A DNA stretch of 22,047 nucleotides from Collinsella sp. (GCA_031294825.1 JAUMPM010000017.1:1-22047); one strand, 5' to 3'. Positions 1 to 11,221 are shown, counted from the first letter of the stretch. Translations and numbers: made by a program. Notes: generated from the letters alone by a model not told the origin.

Positions 1-122
1 CTCCACGTGTTACTCAGCCGTTCGCCACTCGCTTCCCTCCGAAGAGGGGTGCCGTTCGACTTGCATGTGTTAGGCGCGCCGCCAGCGTTCATCCTGAGCC
101 AGGATCGAACTCTCCGTCCAAA
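1..122 (-). rRNA. rrs: 16S ribosomal RNA, 5' end only (second rRNA operon)
   Basis: The reverse complement begins with the conserved 16S 5' region (GAGTTCGATCCTGGCTCAG) and continues through the V1 helix to the window edge, so only about the first 120 nt are present. It is nearly identical to the 5' end of the complete 16S gene at 6127-7636. The exception is the V1 hairpin near positions 36-51, where four bases differ in a pairing-preserving way. The mature 5' end is placed by analogy with other bacterial 16S genes and may be off by a few bases. The body of this operon lies left of the window. Confidence 0.96.
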
Positions 123-480
123 TATGTTGGGCTTCGAGCCCGTCCGGTCCTCTCAGTTCATCGCTGATCGGTTCCGTTCGATTCATATGGTTCTATTTGA
201 TAGGAAAAGGAATTTCTCGGGGCCGCCTCTCGGCGGCCTTGCGAAAAACAAATCCAAGTTAGACCATTTCAAATGGTTCGATGTCTGCCCGGATGCGACA
301 CTGAAGTAAGTGTCCATCCTCGCAGTATCCGGTTCTCAAGGTGCACGCCCCGCGGCTCATCCGGTCCGACCGGGCCGCGCGGCAAGGAGATATATTGCCA
401 GACCGGAGGGGCCCCGTGGGCGGGAATCTGGGCGTACACATTTCCTACACATTTTGTGATTCTCAGCTGTGTTTGCCGGT
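123..480 (-). promoter_or_regulatory. rRNA operon leader (second operon): promoter region and structured leader
   Basis: This gene-free stretch separates pgcA from the partial 16S gene. Roughly 123-405 is nearly the same as the leader of the complete operon (7637-7912), so it is functional transcribed leader and not random spacer. Shared parts are a strong hairpin with GGCCGCC arms (about 222-238), a palindrome ACCATTT-C-AAATGGT (263-277), a hairpin with GACACT arms (297-302/309-314), a 17-nt box at 326-342, and a hairpin with GGCAA/TTGCC arms (381-385/395-399). The copies diverge beyond about 405. The promoter should lie between 405 and the pgcA terminator; both operons share TGTGTAGGA there on the minus strand, but I cannot assign clear -35/-10 boxes. 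Confidence 0.8.
326..342 (-). promoter_or_regulatory. Candidate rRNA antitermination box (leader copy, second operon)
   Basis: The 17-nt minus-strand element ACCTTGAGAACCGGATA lies about 200 nt upstream of the 16S 5' end. It recurs unchanged at 7834-7850 and with two substitutions at 5991-6007 in the 16S-23S spacer. One copy before 16S and one before 23S is the placement expected of boxA-type antitermination signals. The sequence differs from the classical E. coli boxA, so the role is inferred from position and repetition. Confidence 0.5.
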
Positions 481-514
481 AATAAAGAGGGGACCTCGTT
501 TCCGAGATCCCCTC
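481..514 (-). terminator. Rho-independent terminator of pgcA
   Basis: Arms GAGGGGACCTCG (487-498) and CGAGATCCCCTC (503-514) pair along their whole length with one G-U pair in the minus-strand RNA, closing a 4-nt loop. The RNA then reads CUUUAUU. It lies 34 bases past the pgcA stop and should separate pgcA from the rRNA operon that follows. Confidence 0.8.
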
Positions 515-548
515 CTCCGTCTAACTGTAGAAATAGGCTTTCAAAGCC

Positions 549-2243
549 TTAGGCCAACAACTTGCGACCAGACTCCTCAATCGCGTCAAGTGCGGCATCA
601 GCCTCGGCGGCATCCGCGCCCTTAGCGAAGATGTACAGCTTAATCTTGGGTTCAGTGCCGGAAGGACGAACAATACCCTTGTTGCCGCCCTCAAGATCGA
701 ACTCAATGACGTTAGCCTTCGGCAGGCCGTTCACGCAGGTGTTGTAATCCACGACAGCCTCAATCTTGGAACCGGCGAGCTCCGCGGGCGGGTTCTCGCG
801 CAGACCAGCCATGATGCCGGCCATCTTTGCCGCACCCTCAGCGCCCGGATAGCTCAGCGAAATCGTCTTGTTGTGATAGTAGCCATACTTCTCGTACAGC
901 TCGTGCATCGCATCTGCAAGGTTCTTGCCCTGGAGCTTGTAATACTGCGCCATCTGGCAAATCAGAAGAGAAGTGCTCACGGCGTCCTTGTCGCGCACGT
1001 GGTCACCGGCCAGATAGCCGTAGCTCTCCTCAAAACCGAAGATAAAGCGATCGACCTCGCCAGCATCGGAAAGAGAAGTAATGATGTCGCCGATGTACTT
1101 GAAGCCCGTCAGGCAGCGGCGGAGCTCAAAACCGTACTCGTCGGCCAGAGCGTCAACCATGGCGGAAGAAACGATAGTAGTGACAGCAACCTTCTTAGTG
1201 AGGTCCTCACCGCGAGCAGCGCGGGTCTTGCAGATATAGTCAAGCAGCAGAACGCCCATCTCATTGCCGGTCAGCAGCAGATAGTCATCGCCATTCTTAA
1301 CGGCAACGCCAACGCGATCGGCGTCAGGATCGGTTGCAAGCAGCAGATCGGGGTGAACCTGCTCGCACAGGTCAATGCCCTTCTGCATGGCCTGACGAAT
1401 CTCGGGGTTAGGATACGGGCAGGTCGGGAAATCGCCGTTAGGCTCCTTCTGCTCGGGAACAACCGTGACATCAGTGATGCCAGCGCGCTCGAGCACCGTC
1501 GTGACGGGAATGAGGCCAGTGCCGTTGAGCGGAGTGTAGACGAGCTTAAGCGGAGCGCCAGCGATCTCCTCGGCAGAAAGGTTAGTCACGCCGCGGGCGA
1601 GAACGGCGTCGTAATAACGCTCGAGGCACGAGTCATCGATCCATTTGACCAGACCCTGCTCAAGAGCCTCATCGAAGTCCATGGACTTCACGCCGGTGAA
1701 CGTATCGGTCTCGGCGATAGCCTTAGAAATTGCATCGGCGGCCTCGCTGGTGATCTGGCAGCCGTCGGGGCCATAGGCCTTATAGCCGTTATAAGGCGCC
1801 GGATTATGACTAGCGGTCATGCAAATGCCACCGGAGCACTTAAGGTCGCGGACGGCCCAGGAGAGCGTCGGCACAGGAGAGATCTTGGGATACACGAGGG
1901 CAGTCACGCCGTTTGCTGCAAGAATGGCAGCCGTCGTCTTAACGAACAGTTCACCCTTATTGCGGCTATCGCGAGCGATGGCAACCGTCGGATGCTCGAA
2001 GGTCGCATTGAGATAGTCAGCGAATCCCTGAGTCGCACGACCGACCGTATAGATATTCATACGGTTAGTGCCTGCGCCGATAGTACCGCGAAGACCGGCA
2101 GTACCGAAGGCGAGATCCTGGAAGAAAGCGTCGGTGATGGCGTCCTCATCACCCTGCTCCTTCATCGTGTTGAGCTCAGCGAGGAGCTCCTCGTCCTTGA
2201 CATTGGCAATCCAAGTATCAAGCAGCCCATGAACATCTGCCAT
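549..2243 (-). CDS. pgcA: Phosphoglucomutase/phosphomannomutase, PgcA type
   Basis: A 564-residue alpha-D-phosphohexomutase that interconverts hexose 1- and 6-phosphates (glucose, possibly mannose) in the cytoplasm, linking glycolysis to cell-envelope and polysaccharide precursors. Visible signatures: FGTAGLRG (47-53 region), the phosphoserine loop TASHNP with Ser145, the metal loop DPDADR (305-310), the sugar-binding loop GFEESYG (403-409) and the C-terminal phosphate-binding RPSGTEP (526-532). All four domains appear intact. Length fits the Bacillus PgcA group (about 560-580 residues), not E. coli Pgm. The ATG at 2243 has an AAGGA ribosome site at good distance (GGAAGGACTCAC before the ATG). 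The gene stands alone between two rRNA operons with its own terminator. A palindrome at 2353-2374 may be an operator. Substrate preference cannot be read from sequence. Confidence 0.93.
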   Translation of the reverse strand: MADVHGLLDTWIANVKDEELLAELNTMKEQGDEDAITDAFFQDLAFGTAGLRGTIGAGTNRMNIYTVGRATQGFADYLNATFEHPTVAIARDSRNKGELFVKTTAAILAANGVTALVYPKISPVPTLSWAVRDLKCSGGICMTASHNPAPYNGYKAYGPDGCQITSEAADAISKAIAETDTFTGVKSMDFDEALEQGLVKWIDDSCLERYYDAVLARGVTNLSAEEIAGAPLKLVYTPLNGTGLIPVTTVLERAGITDVTVVPEQKEPNGDFPTCPYPNPEIRQAMQKGIDLCEQVHPDLLLATDPDADRVGVAVKNGDDYLLLTGNEMGVLLLDYICKTRAARGEDLTKKVAVTTIVSSAMVDALADEYGFELRRCLTGFKYIGDIITSLSDAGEVDRFIFGFEESYGYLAGDHVRDKDAVSTSLLICQMAQYYKLQGKNLADAMHELYEKYGYYHNKTISLSYPGAEGAAKMAGIMAGLRENPPAELAGSKIEAVVDYNTCVNGLPKANVIEFDLEGGNKGIVRPSGTEPKIKLYIFAKGADAAEADAALDAIEESGRKLLA

Positions 2244-2352
2244 GTGAGTCCTTCCGTCACAATCAATAAAACGACCCGTGCAAAACAGGACAAGCGCATC
2301 AGCGCGCTAAAGCAAATATTAGTCCATTGAGAACAGAGAACCGGCCACAGAA

Positions 2353-2374
2353 CGGTGAACGTTTATATTCACCG
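2353..2374. promoter_or_regulatory. Operator-like palindrome upstream of pgcA
   Basis: A perfect 7-bp inverted repeat CGGTGAA (2353-2359) and TTCACCG (2368-2374) with an 8-nt AT-rich centre sits 110 bases upstream of the pgcA start, after the rRNA operon terminator. Size and symmetry suit a dimeric repressor site. A weak promoter-like pair TTGTCC-17-TTTATT lies nearer the gene on the minus strand. Regulator unknown. Confidence 0.35.
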
Positions 2375-2423
2375 GTGGATGATTGGATTGATTTAATTGT
2401 TTAAAGAATGTCACCTATAACGC

Positions 2424-2453
2424 AAAAAAGGGGGAGGCCGCGAGGCCTCCCCC
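2424..2453 (-). terminator. rRNA operon Rho-independent terminator
   Basis: A perfect 10-bp stem (GGGGGAGGCC at 2430-2439, GGCCTCCCCC at 2444-2453) with a 4-nt loop is followed in minus-strand RNA by six U residues (A run at 2424-2429). It lies about 35 bases past the 5S gene and is the clear end of the complete rRNA operon. Confidence 0.93.
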
Positions 2454-2486
2454 TTCTCAGTTCGATGACGGCTCGGTGCCGTCCAC

Positions 2487-2604
2487 CGGTCAGCGGCGCC
2501 CTGGCCTCCCACGGGCTGACCCCGCAGTACTCTCGGCGCGATGGGGCTTAGCTTCCGGGTTCGGAACGGGACCGGGCGTGCCCCCCATGCTCTGGCCGCT
2601 GACC
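2487..2604 (-). rRNA. rrf: 5S ribosomal RNA
   Basis: The reverse complement shows the conserved 5S core (CCCGTTCCGAACCCGGAAGC) and complementary ends: GGTCAGCGGC at the 5' side pairs with GCCGCTGACC at the 3' side. Length is about 118 nt as expected. The flanks extend the terminal stem (CCACC/GGTGG), presumably precursor pairing removed in maturation; ends are accurate to a few bases. Confidence 0.95.
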
Positions 2605-2730
2605 GGTGGGCGGCGCCCACCGTTACGGTGTCCTGGGTCTCACTTTACACGTGCCCTGGGGGCCGCATGGCGCATAGGAAAGATGTGACTCGGGGGCATC
2701 CTCGTGCCCGGACCGCGCATGAGCGCTCAG

Positions 2731-2741
2731 TCCCGCGGGCC
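2731..2741 (-). other. 23S rRNA processing stem, 3' arm
   Basis: TCCCGCGGGCC here is the exact inverted repeat of GGCCCGCGGGA at 5739-5749. The two arms flank the 23S gene, so in the transcript they form an 11-bp stem that brings the 23S ends together, as in classical RNase III precursor stems. Pairing continues imperfectly inward toward the mature ends. Confidence 0.75.
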
Positions 2742-2748
2742 GCGAGGT

Positions 2749-5733
<2,985 letters not shown>

Positions 5734-5990
5734 TCTCGGGCCCGCGGGATATCCACGTGTCGCTAATTAAGTAAATTAATCGATATCATGAATAGCGCTC
5801 GTATGTCGCAATTCGGGTATCTCATACCGCGGCACAGTCTTGACTGTGCTCGCGATCAGATGCTCCTCACTCATTAATAAGTGAATTCTTCTTGTTTGGA
5901 TCGGATGAATGATTGCTATCATTCTGTCTGATAAATCGCAGAAAAGAATCGAGTCTGGAAGAGGATACTCTTCCATCTCTCTCCTATCGC

Positions 5991-6007
5991 TATGCGGCTC
6001 TCAAGGT
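5991..6007 (-). promoter_or_regulatory. Candidate rRNA antitermination box (spacer copy)
   Basis: ACCTTGAGAGCCGCATA on the minus strand matches 15 of 17 positions of the leader boxes at 326-342 and 7834-7850. It precedes 23S by about 260 nt, paralleling the box that precedes 16S. Confidence 0.5.
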
Positions 6008-6063
6008 ACGCGGGTGCGACCCCGGGGACCGGGTGCTGCGGGGACTTATCGCGGGCGACATCC

Positions 6064-6076
6064 ACCGGACGGGCTC
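6064..6076 (-). other. 16S rRNA processing stem, 3' arm
   Basis: ACCGGACGGGCTC is the exact inverted repeat of GAGCCCGTCCGGT at 7649-7661. The arms flank the 16S gene and form a 13-bp stem in the precursor, the expected substrate for the first 16S maturation cuts. The 5' arm is also present beside the partial 16S (about 136-148); its partner would lie outside the window. Confidence 0.78.
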
Positions 6077-6124
6077 CTGCCCTCCATTCGAGTTAAAGTT
6101 TGTCTCTCTAAGAATGTATCTCCC

Positions 6125-7636
<1,512 letters not shown>

Positions 7637-8100
7637 TGTATGGGCTTCGAGCCCGTCCGGTCCTCACAACTATTAGCTGATCGGTTCCGTTCGATTCATA
7701 TGGTTCTAGTATAGGAAAAGGAATTTCTCGGGGCCGCCTCTCGGCGGCCTTGCGAAAAACAAATCCAAGTTAGACCATTTCAAATGGTTCGATGTCTGCC
7801 CGGATGCGACACTTGAAGTGTCCATCCTCGCAGTATCCGGTTCTCAAGGTGCACGCCTGCGCTGGTTCCCGGTTCCACCGGGCCGCGCGGCAAGGAGATA
7901 TATTGCCAGACCGCGAAGCTCTGTGGGACGTCAATTCCACTCTTCACAAGTCCTACACAACATATTGCTTTCTATAGGTAATAGAAAGACTGGTGCGGAT
8001 CTTCCGCACGTATCAGATGATGACCCTTTGGTTCAGGAATATATAGAGATCGGTCACCTGTAAGTGTTTATCTACCCGCGCTTTTAGCAATGTAAACCGC
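7637..8100 (-). promoter_or_regulatory. rRNA operon leader and promoter region (complete operon)
   Basis: No gene lies between the 16S 5' end and the rplT terminator. The segment 7637-7912 repeats the leader of the second operon with few changes: the 16S processing arm (7649-7661), the GGCCGCC hairpin, the ACCATTT palindrome, a GACACT hairpin with a shorter loop, the box at 7834-7850, and a GGCAA/TTGCC hairpin (7889-7893/7903-7907). Beyond 7912 the two copies diverge except for the minus-strand string TGTGTAGGA. Candidate promoter elements (for example TTTACA near 8090 followed 16 bases later by TAGATA) are only suggestive, so the start site is unresolved. Confidence 0.75.
7834..7850 (-). promoter_or_regulatory. 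Candidate rRNA antitermination box (leader copy, complete operon)
   Basis: Identical to the 17-nt box at 326-342 and two bases different from the spacer box at 5991-6007. It lies about 200 nt upstream of 16S. Assigned by repetition and position. Confidence 0.5.
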
Positions 8101-8104
8101 GCTT

Positions 8105-8145
8105 CAGATAAAAAGAGGGAGCGCCGCGCACAACGCGACACTCCC
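8105..8145 (-). terminator. Terminator of the infC-rpmI-rplT operon
   Basis: Arms GGGAGCGCCGCG (8117-8128) and CGCGACACTCCC (8134-8145) form a 12-bp stem in minus-strand RNA with two G-U pairs and a 5-nt loop, followed by CUUUUUAUC. It lies about 20 bases after the rplT stop, upstream of the rRNA promoter region. Confidence 0.88.
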
Positions 8146-8166
8146 CTAGCGATTCAAGAGAATCTA

Positions 8167-8526
8167 TTAGGCCTCGAGAGCCTTCTTGGCGATGGTAGCC
8201 AGCTCGTTGAAGGACTCGATGTCCTCGTAAGCCATCTGAGCCAGGACCTTGCGGTCGAGCTCGATGCCGGCAACCTTCAGGCCGTGCATGAACTGAGAGT
8301 AAGAGATGTCGTTCAGGCGAGCAGCAGCGTTGATACGAGTGATCCAAAGAGAACGGATCTCGCGCTTCTTGTTGCGGCGATCACGATACTGATACTGCAG
8401 GGAGTGCTGGACCTGCTCTTTAGCATGCTTGTAAGTACGCGAAGCGGCACCGTAGTAACCCTTCGCACGGTGCATAACGGTACGGCGCTTCTTCTTGGCG
8501 GCAACAGCGCGCTTAATACGTGCCAT
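8167..8526 (-). CDS. rplT: 50S ribosomal protein L20
   Basis: A 119-residue basic protein starting MARIKRAVAAKKKRRTVMHR, full length for L20. It binds 23S rRNA early in 50S assembly, and in infC operons studied elsewhere it represses its own operon by binding the leader RNA. The motifs GYYGAASRTYKHAKEQV and the C-terminal globular region with NDISYSQFMHGLK are typical. It is the last gene of infC-rpmI-rplT, 46 bases after rpmI, with GGAG 10 nt before the ATG and a strong terminator downstream. Confidence 0.98.
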   Translation of the reverse strand: MARIKRAVAAKKKRRTVMHRAKGYYGAASRTYKHAKEQVQHSLQYQYRDRRNKKREIRSLWITRINAAARLNDISYSQFMHGLKVAGIELDRKVLAQMAYEDIESFNELATIAKKALEA

Positions 8527-8572
8527 GTTCTATCAACTCCTAGACGGTAAAACGAAAAACGGGAACGCGAAC

Positions 8573-8764
8573 TTAGGCGAGACGCGACTTGATGACCTTG
8601 CGGTCGGCAGCGGCAATCTCGGTCTCCTGACGGAAGCCACGCTTACGCTTGGTGGACTTCTTGCTCAGGATGTGGCTCTTGAAAGCCTTGGCGCGCATAA
8701 GCTTGCCGGTACCAGTCTTGCGGAAACGCTTCTTGGTGCCGCTGTGGGACTTCATCTTAGGCAT
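8573..8764 (-). CDS. rpmI: 50S ribosomal protein L35
   Basis: A 63-residue, very basic protein (MPKMKSHSGTKKRFRKTGTG at the N-terminus) matching L35 in length and in the Lys/Arg-rich pattern. It is a structural component of the large ribosomal subunit. It is the middle gene of the conserved infC-rpmI-rplT operon, 32 bases after infC, with an AAGGAG ribosome site 6 nt before the ATG. Confidence 0.98.
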   Translation of the reverse strand: MPKMKSHSGTKKRFRKTGTGKLMRAKAFKSHILSKKSTKRKRGFRQETEIAAADRKVIKSRLA

Positions 8765-8796
8765 GAAATACTCCTTAATCGGTTACAGAACACTAG

Positions 8797-9351
8797 TTAC
8801 TTAGTATCGCTTGCCGCTTTATCCTCATCGAAGGCGCCCTTAATCGGGGCGAGCAGCATAAGCATGTTACGGCCTTCCATCTTAGGCTTGGACTCGACCG
8901 TAGCGTAAGGCTTGAGATCCTCGGCGAGACGCTCGAGAACGTTAAGGCCCTGCTCCGGGTGAGCCATCTCACGGCCGCGGAACATGATGGTGATCTTAAC
9001 GCGTGCGCCCTTCTTGAGGAAACGCAGAACGTGGCCCTTCTTGGTCTCGTAGTCGCCAACGTCGATCTTGGGTCGGAACTTCATTTCCTTGACCTCGACC
9101 TTGGACTGGTTCTTACGAGCAGCCTTGGCCTTCATGGCCTGCTGGTACTTGAACTTACCGTAGTCCATGACCTTGCAGACCGGCGGCTCCGCGTTGGGAG
9201 CGATCTCGACCAGGTCGAGACCCTGATCGTCGGCGACGCGCTGGGCATCGCGGATGGCGAACAGGCCGAGCTGAGAGCCATCGACGCCAATCAAACGGCA
9301 CGAAGATGCAGTAATCTCGTCGTTGATGCGGGTGTCATCAGACTTAGCTAT
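8797..9351 (-). CDS. infC: Translation initiation factor IF-3, probable AUA start
   Basis: IF-3 binds the 30S subunit, prevents premature 50S joining and proofreads initiator tRNA and start codon. The N-domain (RINDEITASSCRLIGVDGSQLG, then PPVCKVMDYGKFKYQQ) and C-domain (KEMKFRPKIDVGDYETK through APKMEGRNMLMLLAP) are complete. The preferred start is ATA at 9351, giving 184 residues beginning (M)AKSDDTRIND. A GGAGG site ends exactly 8 nt before it, and IF-3 genes are known for AUU/AUA-type starts that permit self-regulation. The in-frame ATG at 9366 would add five residues, but it overlaps the GGAGG itself and has only an A/T run upstream. First gene of infC-rpmI-rplT. Confidence 0.95.
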   Translation of the reverse strand: MAKSDDTRINDEITASSCRLIGVDGSQLGLFAIRDAQRVADDQGLDLVEIAPNAEPPVCKVMDYGKFKYQQAMKAKAARKNQSKVEVKEMKFRPKIDVGDYETKKGHVLRFLKKGARVKITIMFRGREMAHPEQGLNVLERLAEDLKPYATVESKPKMEGRNMLMLLAPIKGAFDEDKAASDTK

Positions 9352-9572
9352 TTTCCCTACCTCCATTCATAAAAAAATAACCCGGCGCTTCTCAGCAACC
9401 AGGTCGTACACATAGACTTCCTCGATTTGAGGAAGGGAATCTAAGTTGTATGACCAGTCAGCTGCTCATTGGCGCCAAAAGGTGGGAACCCTCGGGTTCC
9501 TCTTTAGGGCATTGCGGGAACAACGCCTTGCGAATAATAACACGTACAGCGCGTTATCACATTACGTACACG
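9352..9572 (-). promoter_or_regulatory. infC operon 5' leader (L20-leader-like)
   Basis: About 220 bases separate the tRNA-Leu terminator from infC and code for nothing convincing. Besides the attenuator at 9371-9405 they hold a hairpin with CTTCCTC/GAGGAAG arms (about 9418-9436) and one with GGAACC/GGTTCC arms (about 9485-9500). A structured leader ending in a terminator is what is known for L20-controlled infC operons in Firmicutes; I infer the same logic here. The operon promoter should lie near 9500-9570 but is not clearly seen. Confidence 0.55.
9371..9405 (-). terminator. Attenuator-like terminator immediately upstream of infC
   Basis: In minus-strand RNA, GACCUGGU pairs with GCCGGGUU (8 bp with G-U pairs) and an inner GC/GC pair follows a bulged U; the loop is UGAGAA. 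The stem is followed by AUUUUUUUAUG. The U run ends only about 20 bases before the proposed infC start, too close for an ordinary gene end, so it is read as a regulated terminator of the operon leader. Confidence 0.7.
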
Positions 9573-9595
9573 AAAAAGGGGGCCGCAACCCCCTT
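9573..9595 (-). terminator. Terminator after tRNA-Leu
   Basis: GGGGG (9578-9582) and CCCCC (9589-9593), extended by two A-T pairs, form a stem with a 6-nt loop, followed in minus-strand RNA by UUUUUCG. It ends the transcript carrying tRNA-Leu, 19 bases past the tRNA. Confidence 0.82.
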
Positions 9596-9613
9596 GAAGC
9601 GCAGGTGCATGTA

Positions 9614-9700
9614 TGGTGCCCGAGGCGAGACTCGAACTCGCACGTTGTTGCCAACGGTGGATTTTGAGTCCACTGCGTCTGCCAATTCCGCCACTCGGGC
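9614..9700 (-). tRNA. tRNA-Leu (anticodon CAA)
   Basis: The 87-nt cloverleaf reads on the minus strand with acceptor stem GCCCGAG/CTCGGGC, discriminator A and an encoded CCA. The D-arm is typical of leucine tRNA (GCGGAATTGGCAGACGC). The anticodon stem GTGGA/TCCAC closes loop CTCAAAA, giving CAA, which reads UUG. A long variable arm (CGTTGGCAACAACG) and T-arm GCGAG-TTCGAGT-CTCGC follow. It lies 39 bases after the transglutaminase-like gene, so it may share that transcript or use an unrecognised promoter. Confidence 0.97.
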
Positions 9701-9739
9701 ACGTAATGCGTGAGTTAGTTTATCACAGCTTTCTACCGA

Positions 9740-11173
9740 TTAGTCCGAAAATGGAACTTCGAGCATTTCGATGAGTTCGACCGTGCGTAGCATCTCGCGC
9801 TGACGGCATCCGCGACCGTCGACCGTAGCCTCACCCATCTGGTTATCGTAAGGGTCCTCGCGCATGCCGTCGAAAGAGGGCTCAAACTCTGCCTGGAATC
9901 GATTGTTGGCCACCATACGCCATGGGTCGAGATTGCCAAAGTAGTGACGGCGGCGCCACTCCTCCCCCATCCTGCGAGCAGAAGATCCAAATGACACGTC
10001 GGCGTTGAGCCAACCGGTCTGCGGCGTATAGAACTCTGCCCAGTCGTGCGACCCCACCGAATCGGGCGCAACGTACAGGCCGCTCTGCCAACGGGCAGGC
10101 ACGCCCGCGATACGGCACATGGTGATAAACGTGAGCGCCATAACGCCGCAATCGCCGCGGAGCGAATGCGCGCAGTCATCGGCAATAGATTCCAAAAGCA
10201 AGTACGGCGGCTGATAGCGATAGTCGATATACTGCGTCAGGTAATCATAGATAGCACGGGCGCGATCGAGCGGATCCTCGAGTCCGTCAACAACACCGGC
10301 CGTCAGCTGCTGCAGATACGGCGTGAATGCAATGTGCGGACGGTCCTCAGAAATATCTTCGGGCAACGGCGCGTCCATACACGGATGCGACGGAAGCGCA
10401 CCCCCATAAATATCGCGATAAGCGGCATTGATTTGATAGCGATAGGTCACCGAGAATGAGCGATCACTCGAAGAAGACCACGAGGCGGTACGCGCCGAAG
10501 CGTTCGCGGGAGCAACAGCACCCTCCGGCGTCATATTGAGAACCTCGATATGAGACTGTTGACGACAGGCGGCGGCAACGGGTAGCCAAGCGCGAACGGT
10601 CTCCCCCTCTAGAGCGCCGGGGACAGACAAGGACGCCTTAAGCGTAATAACGCGAGTCAATCCGTTTTGCGACTCCATCTCCTTGAGCATCTCGTTGCGC
10701 AGTGCAATTCCGTCCGTAGGATTGGGCCGCATGCCGGGAACCTCTTTGGGATATACGCGAAGCGAATCGAGGAAGTTGTCGAGAACGAACAGCTCGCCAT
10801 CGATAAAGCGCCAGTCAATACGCTTACGGTCAATCAGATCGTCAAACTGCTCCTCGGTAAACTCAGGCCACTCCTCGCGAATCATCGCAATAGCTCGATC
10901 GCGCGACACCGAAAAATGAAGCGGCGTCTCAAGCATGCGATACCGCTCGGCACGAACGCAGGCAGCAAGCGAGGAATCGGGATCTTGGGCAAGCAGGCGA
11001 TCGCAAACCTCAATAGCCTGCGAAAGATACCCTGCATCCTTTAAACGCAGGATCTCGGGCGGCAGTCCAATATCGAGATAGCGAAAGTCATCACAGCAAA
11101 CATCAACCAAGCAACCAACAGGATCCTCGTCAACAACCTTCCCATCCGAAGGCAGCACATTAATAACAGCCAT
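9740..11173 (-). CDS. Transglutaminase-like fold protein, probable cysteine protease/amidase
   Basis: A 477-residue protein with a C-terminal transglutaminase-like domain. The expected triad is visible: Cys342 in RGDCGVMALTFITMCRIAGVPARW, His376 in SHDWAEFY and Asp392 in LNADVSFG. Residues 1-150 resemble short helical (TPR-like) repeats, with AIEVCDRLLAQDPDSSLAACVRAERYR as the clearest unit. Residues 170-260 look like a beta-rich linker domain. No signal peptide or membrane segment is seen, so it is probably cytoplasmic. Such domains in bacteria are mostly proteases or peptide amidases, not cross-linkers; substrate unknown. The ATG at 11173 with GGAG 7 nt upstream is preferred over a GTG six codons earlier. 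It stands alone between a terminator and tRNA-Leu. Confidence 0.82.
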   Translation of the reverse strand: MAVINVLPSDGKVVDEDPVGCLVDVCCDDFRYLDIGLPPEILRLKDAGYLSQAIEVCDRLLAQDPDSSLAACVRAERYRMLETPLHFSVSRDRAIAMIREEWPEFTEEQFDDLIDRKRIDWRFIDGELFVLDNFLDSLRVYPKEVPGMRPNPTDGIALRNEMLKEMESQNGLTRVITLKASLSVPGALEGETVRAWLPVAAACRQQSHIEVLNMTPEGAVAPANASARTASWSSSSDRSFSVTYRYQINAAYRDIYGGALPSHPCMDAPLPEDISEDRPHIAFTPYLQQLTAGVVDGLEDPLDRARAIYDYLTQYIDYRYQPPYLLLESIADDCAHSLRGDCGVMALTFITMCRIAGVPARWQSGLYVAPDSVGSHDWAEFYTPQTGWLNADVSFGSSARRMGEEWRRRHYFGNLDPWRMVANNRFQAEFEPSFDGMREDPYDNQMGEATVDGRGCRQREMLRTVELIEMLEVPFSD

Positions 11174-11221
11174 ACCAAAACTCCAAGTCACTAGAACGCT
11201 TGAAGTCCATTGTAGCGAGAT

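Noticed and set aside
383..400. TATATC-like -10 box in the rRNA leader
   Set aside because: It lies in the loop of a hairpin conserved in both leaders and has no -35 at proper spacing; the TTGACG in one copy is about 26 bases away and is absent from the other copy.
873..2330. A 485-codon open frame on the plus strand
   Set aside because: It is antisense to pgcA, whose catalytic motifs are all present on the other strand. Open antisense frames arise from codon bias in GC-rich genes, and its translation has no recognisable domain.
9364..9366. ATG at 9366 as the infC start
   Set aside because: It overlaps the only good ribosome site, which is correctly spaced for the ATA at 9351.
9446..9713. 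Small plus-strand frames overlapping the infC leader and tRNA-Leu
   Set aside because: They read across a tRNA and a terminator in antisense and carry no credible start site or homology.
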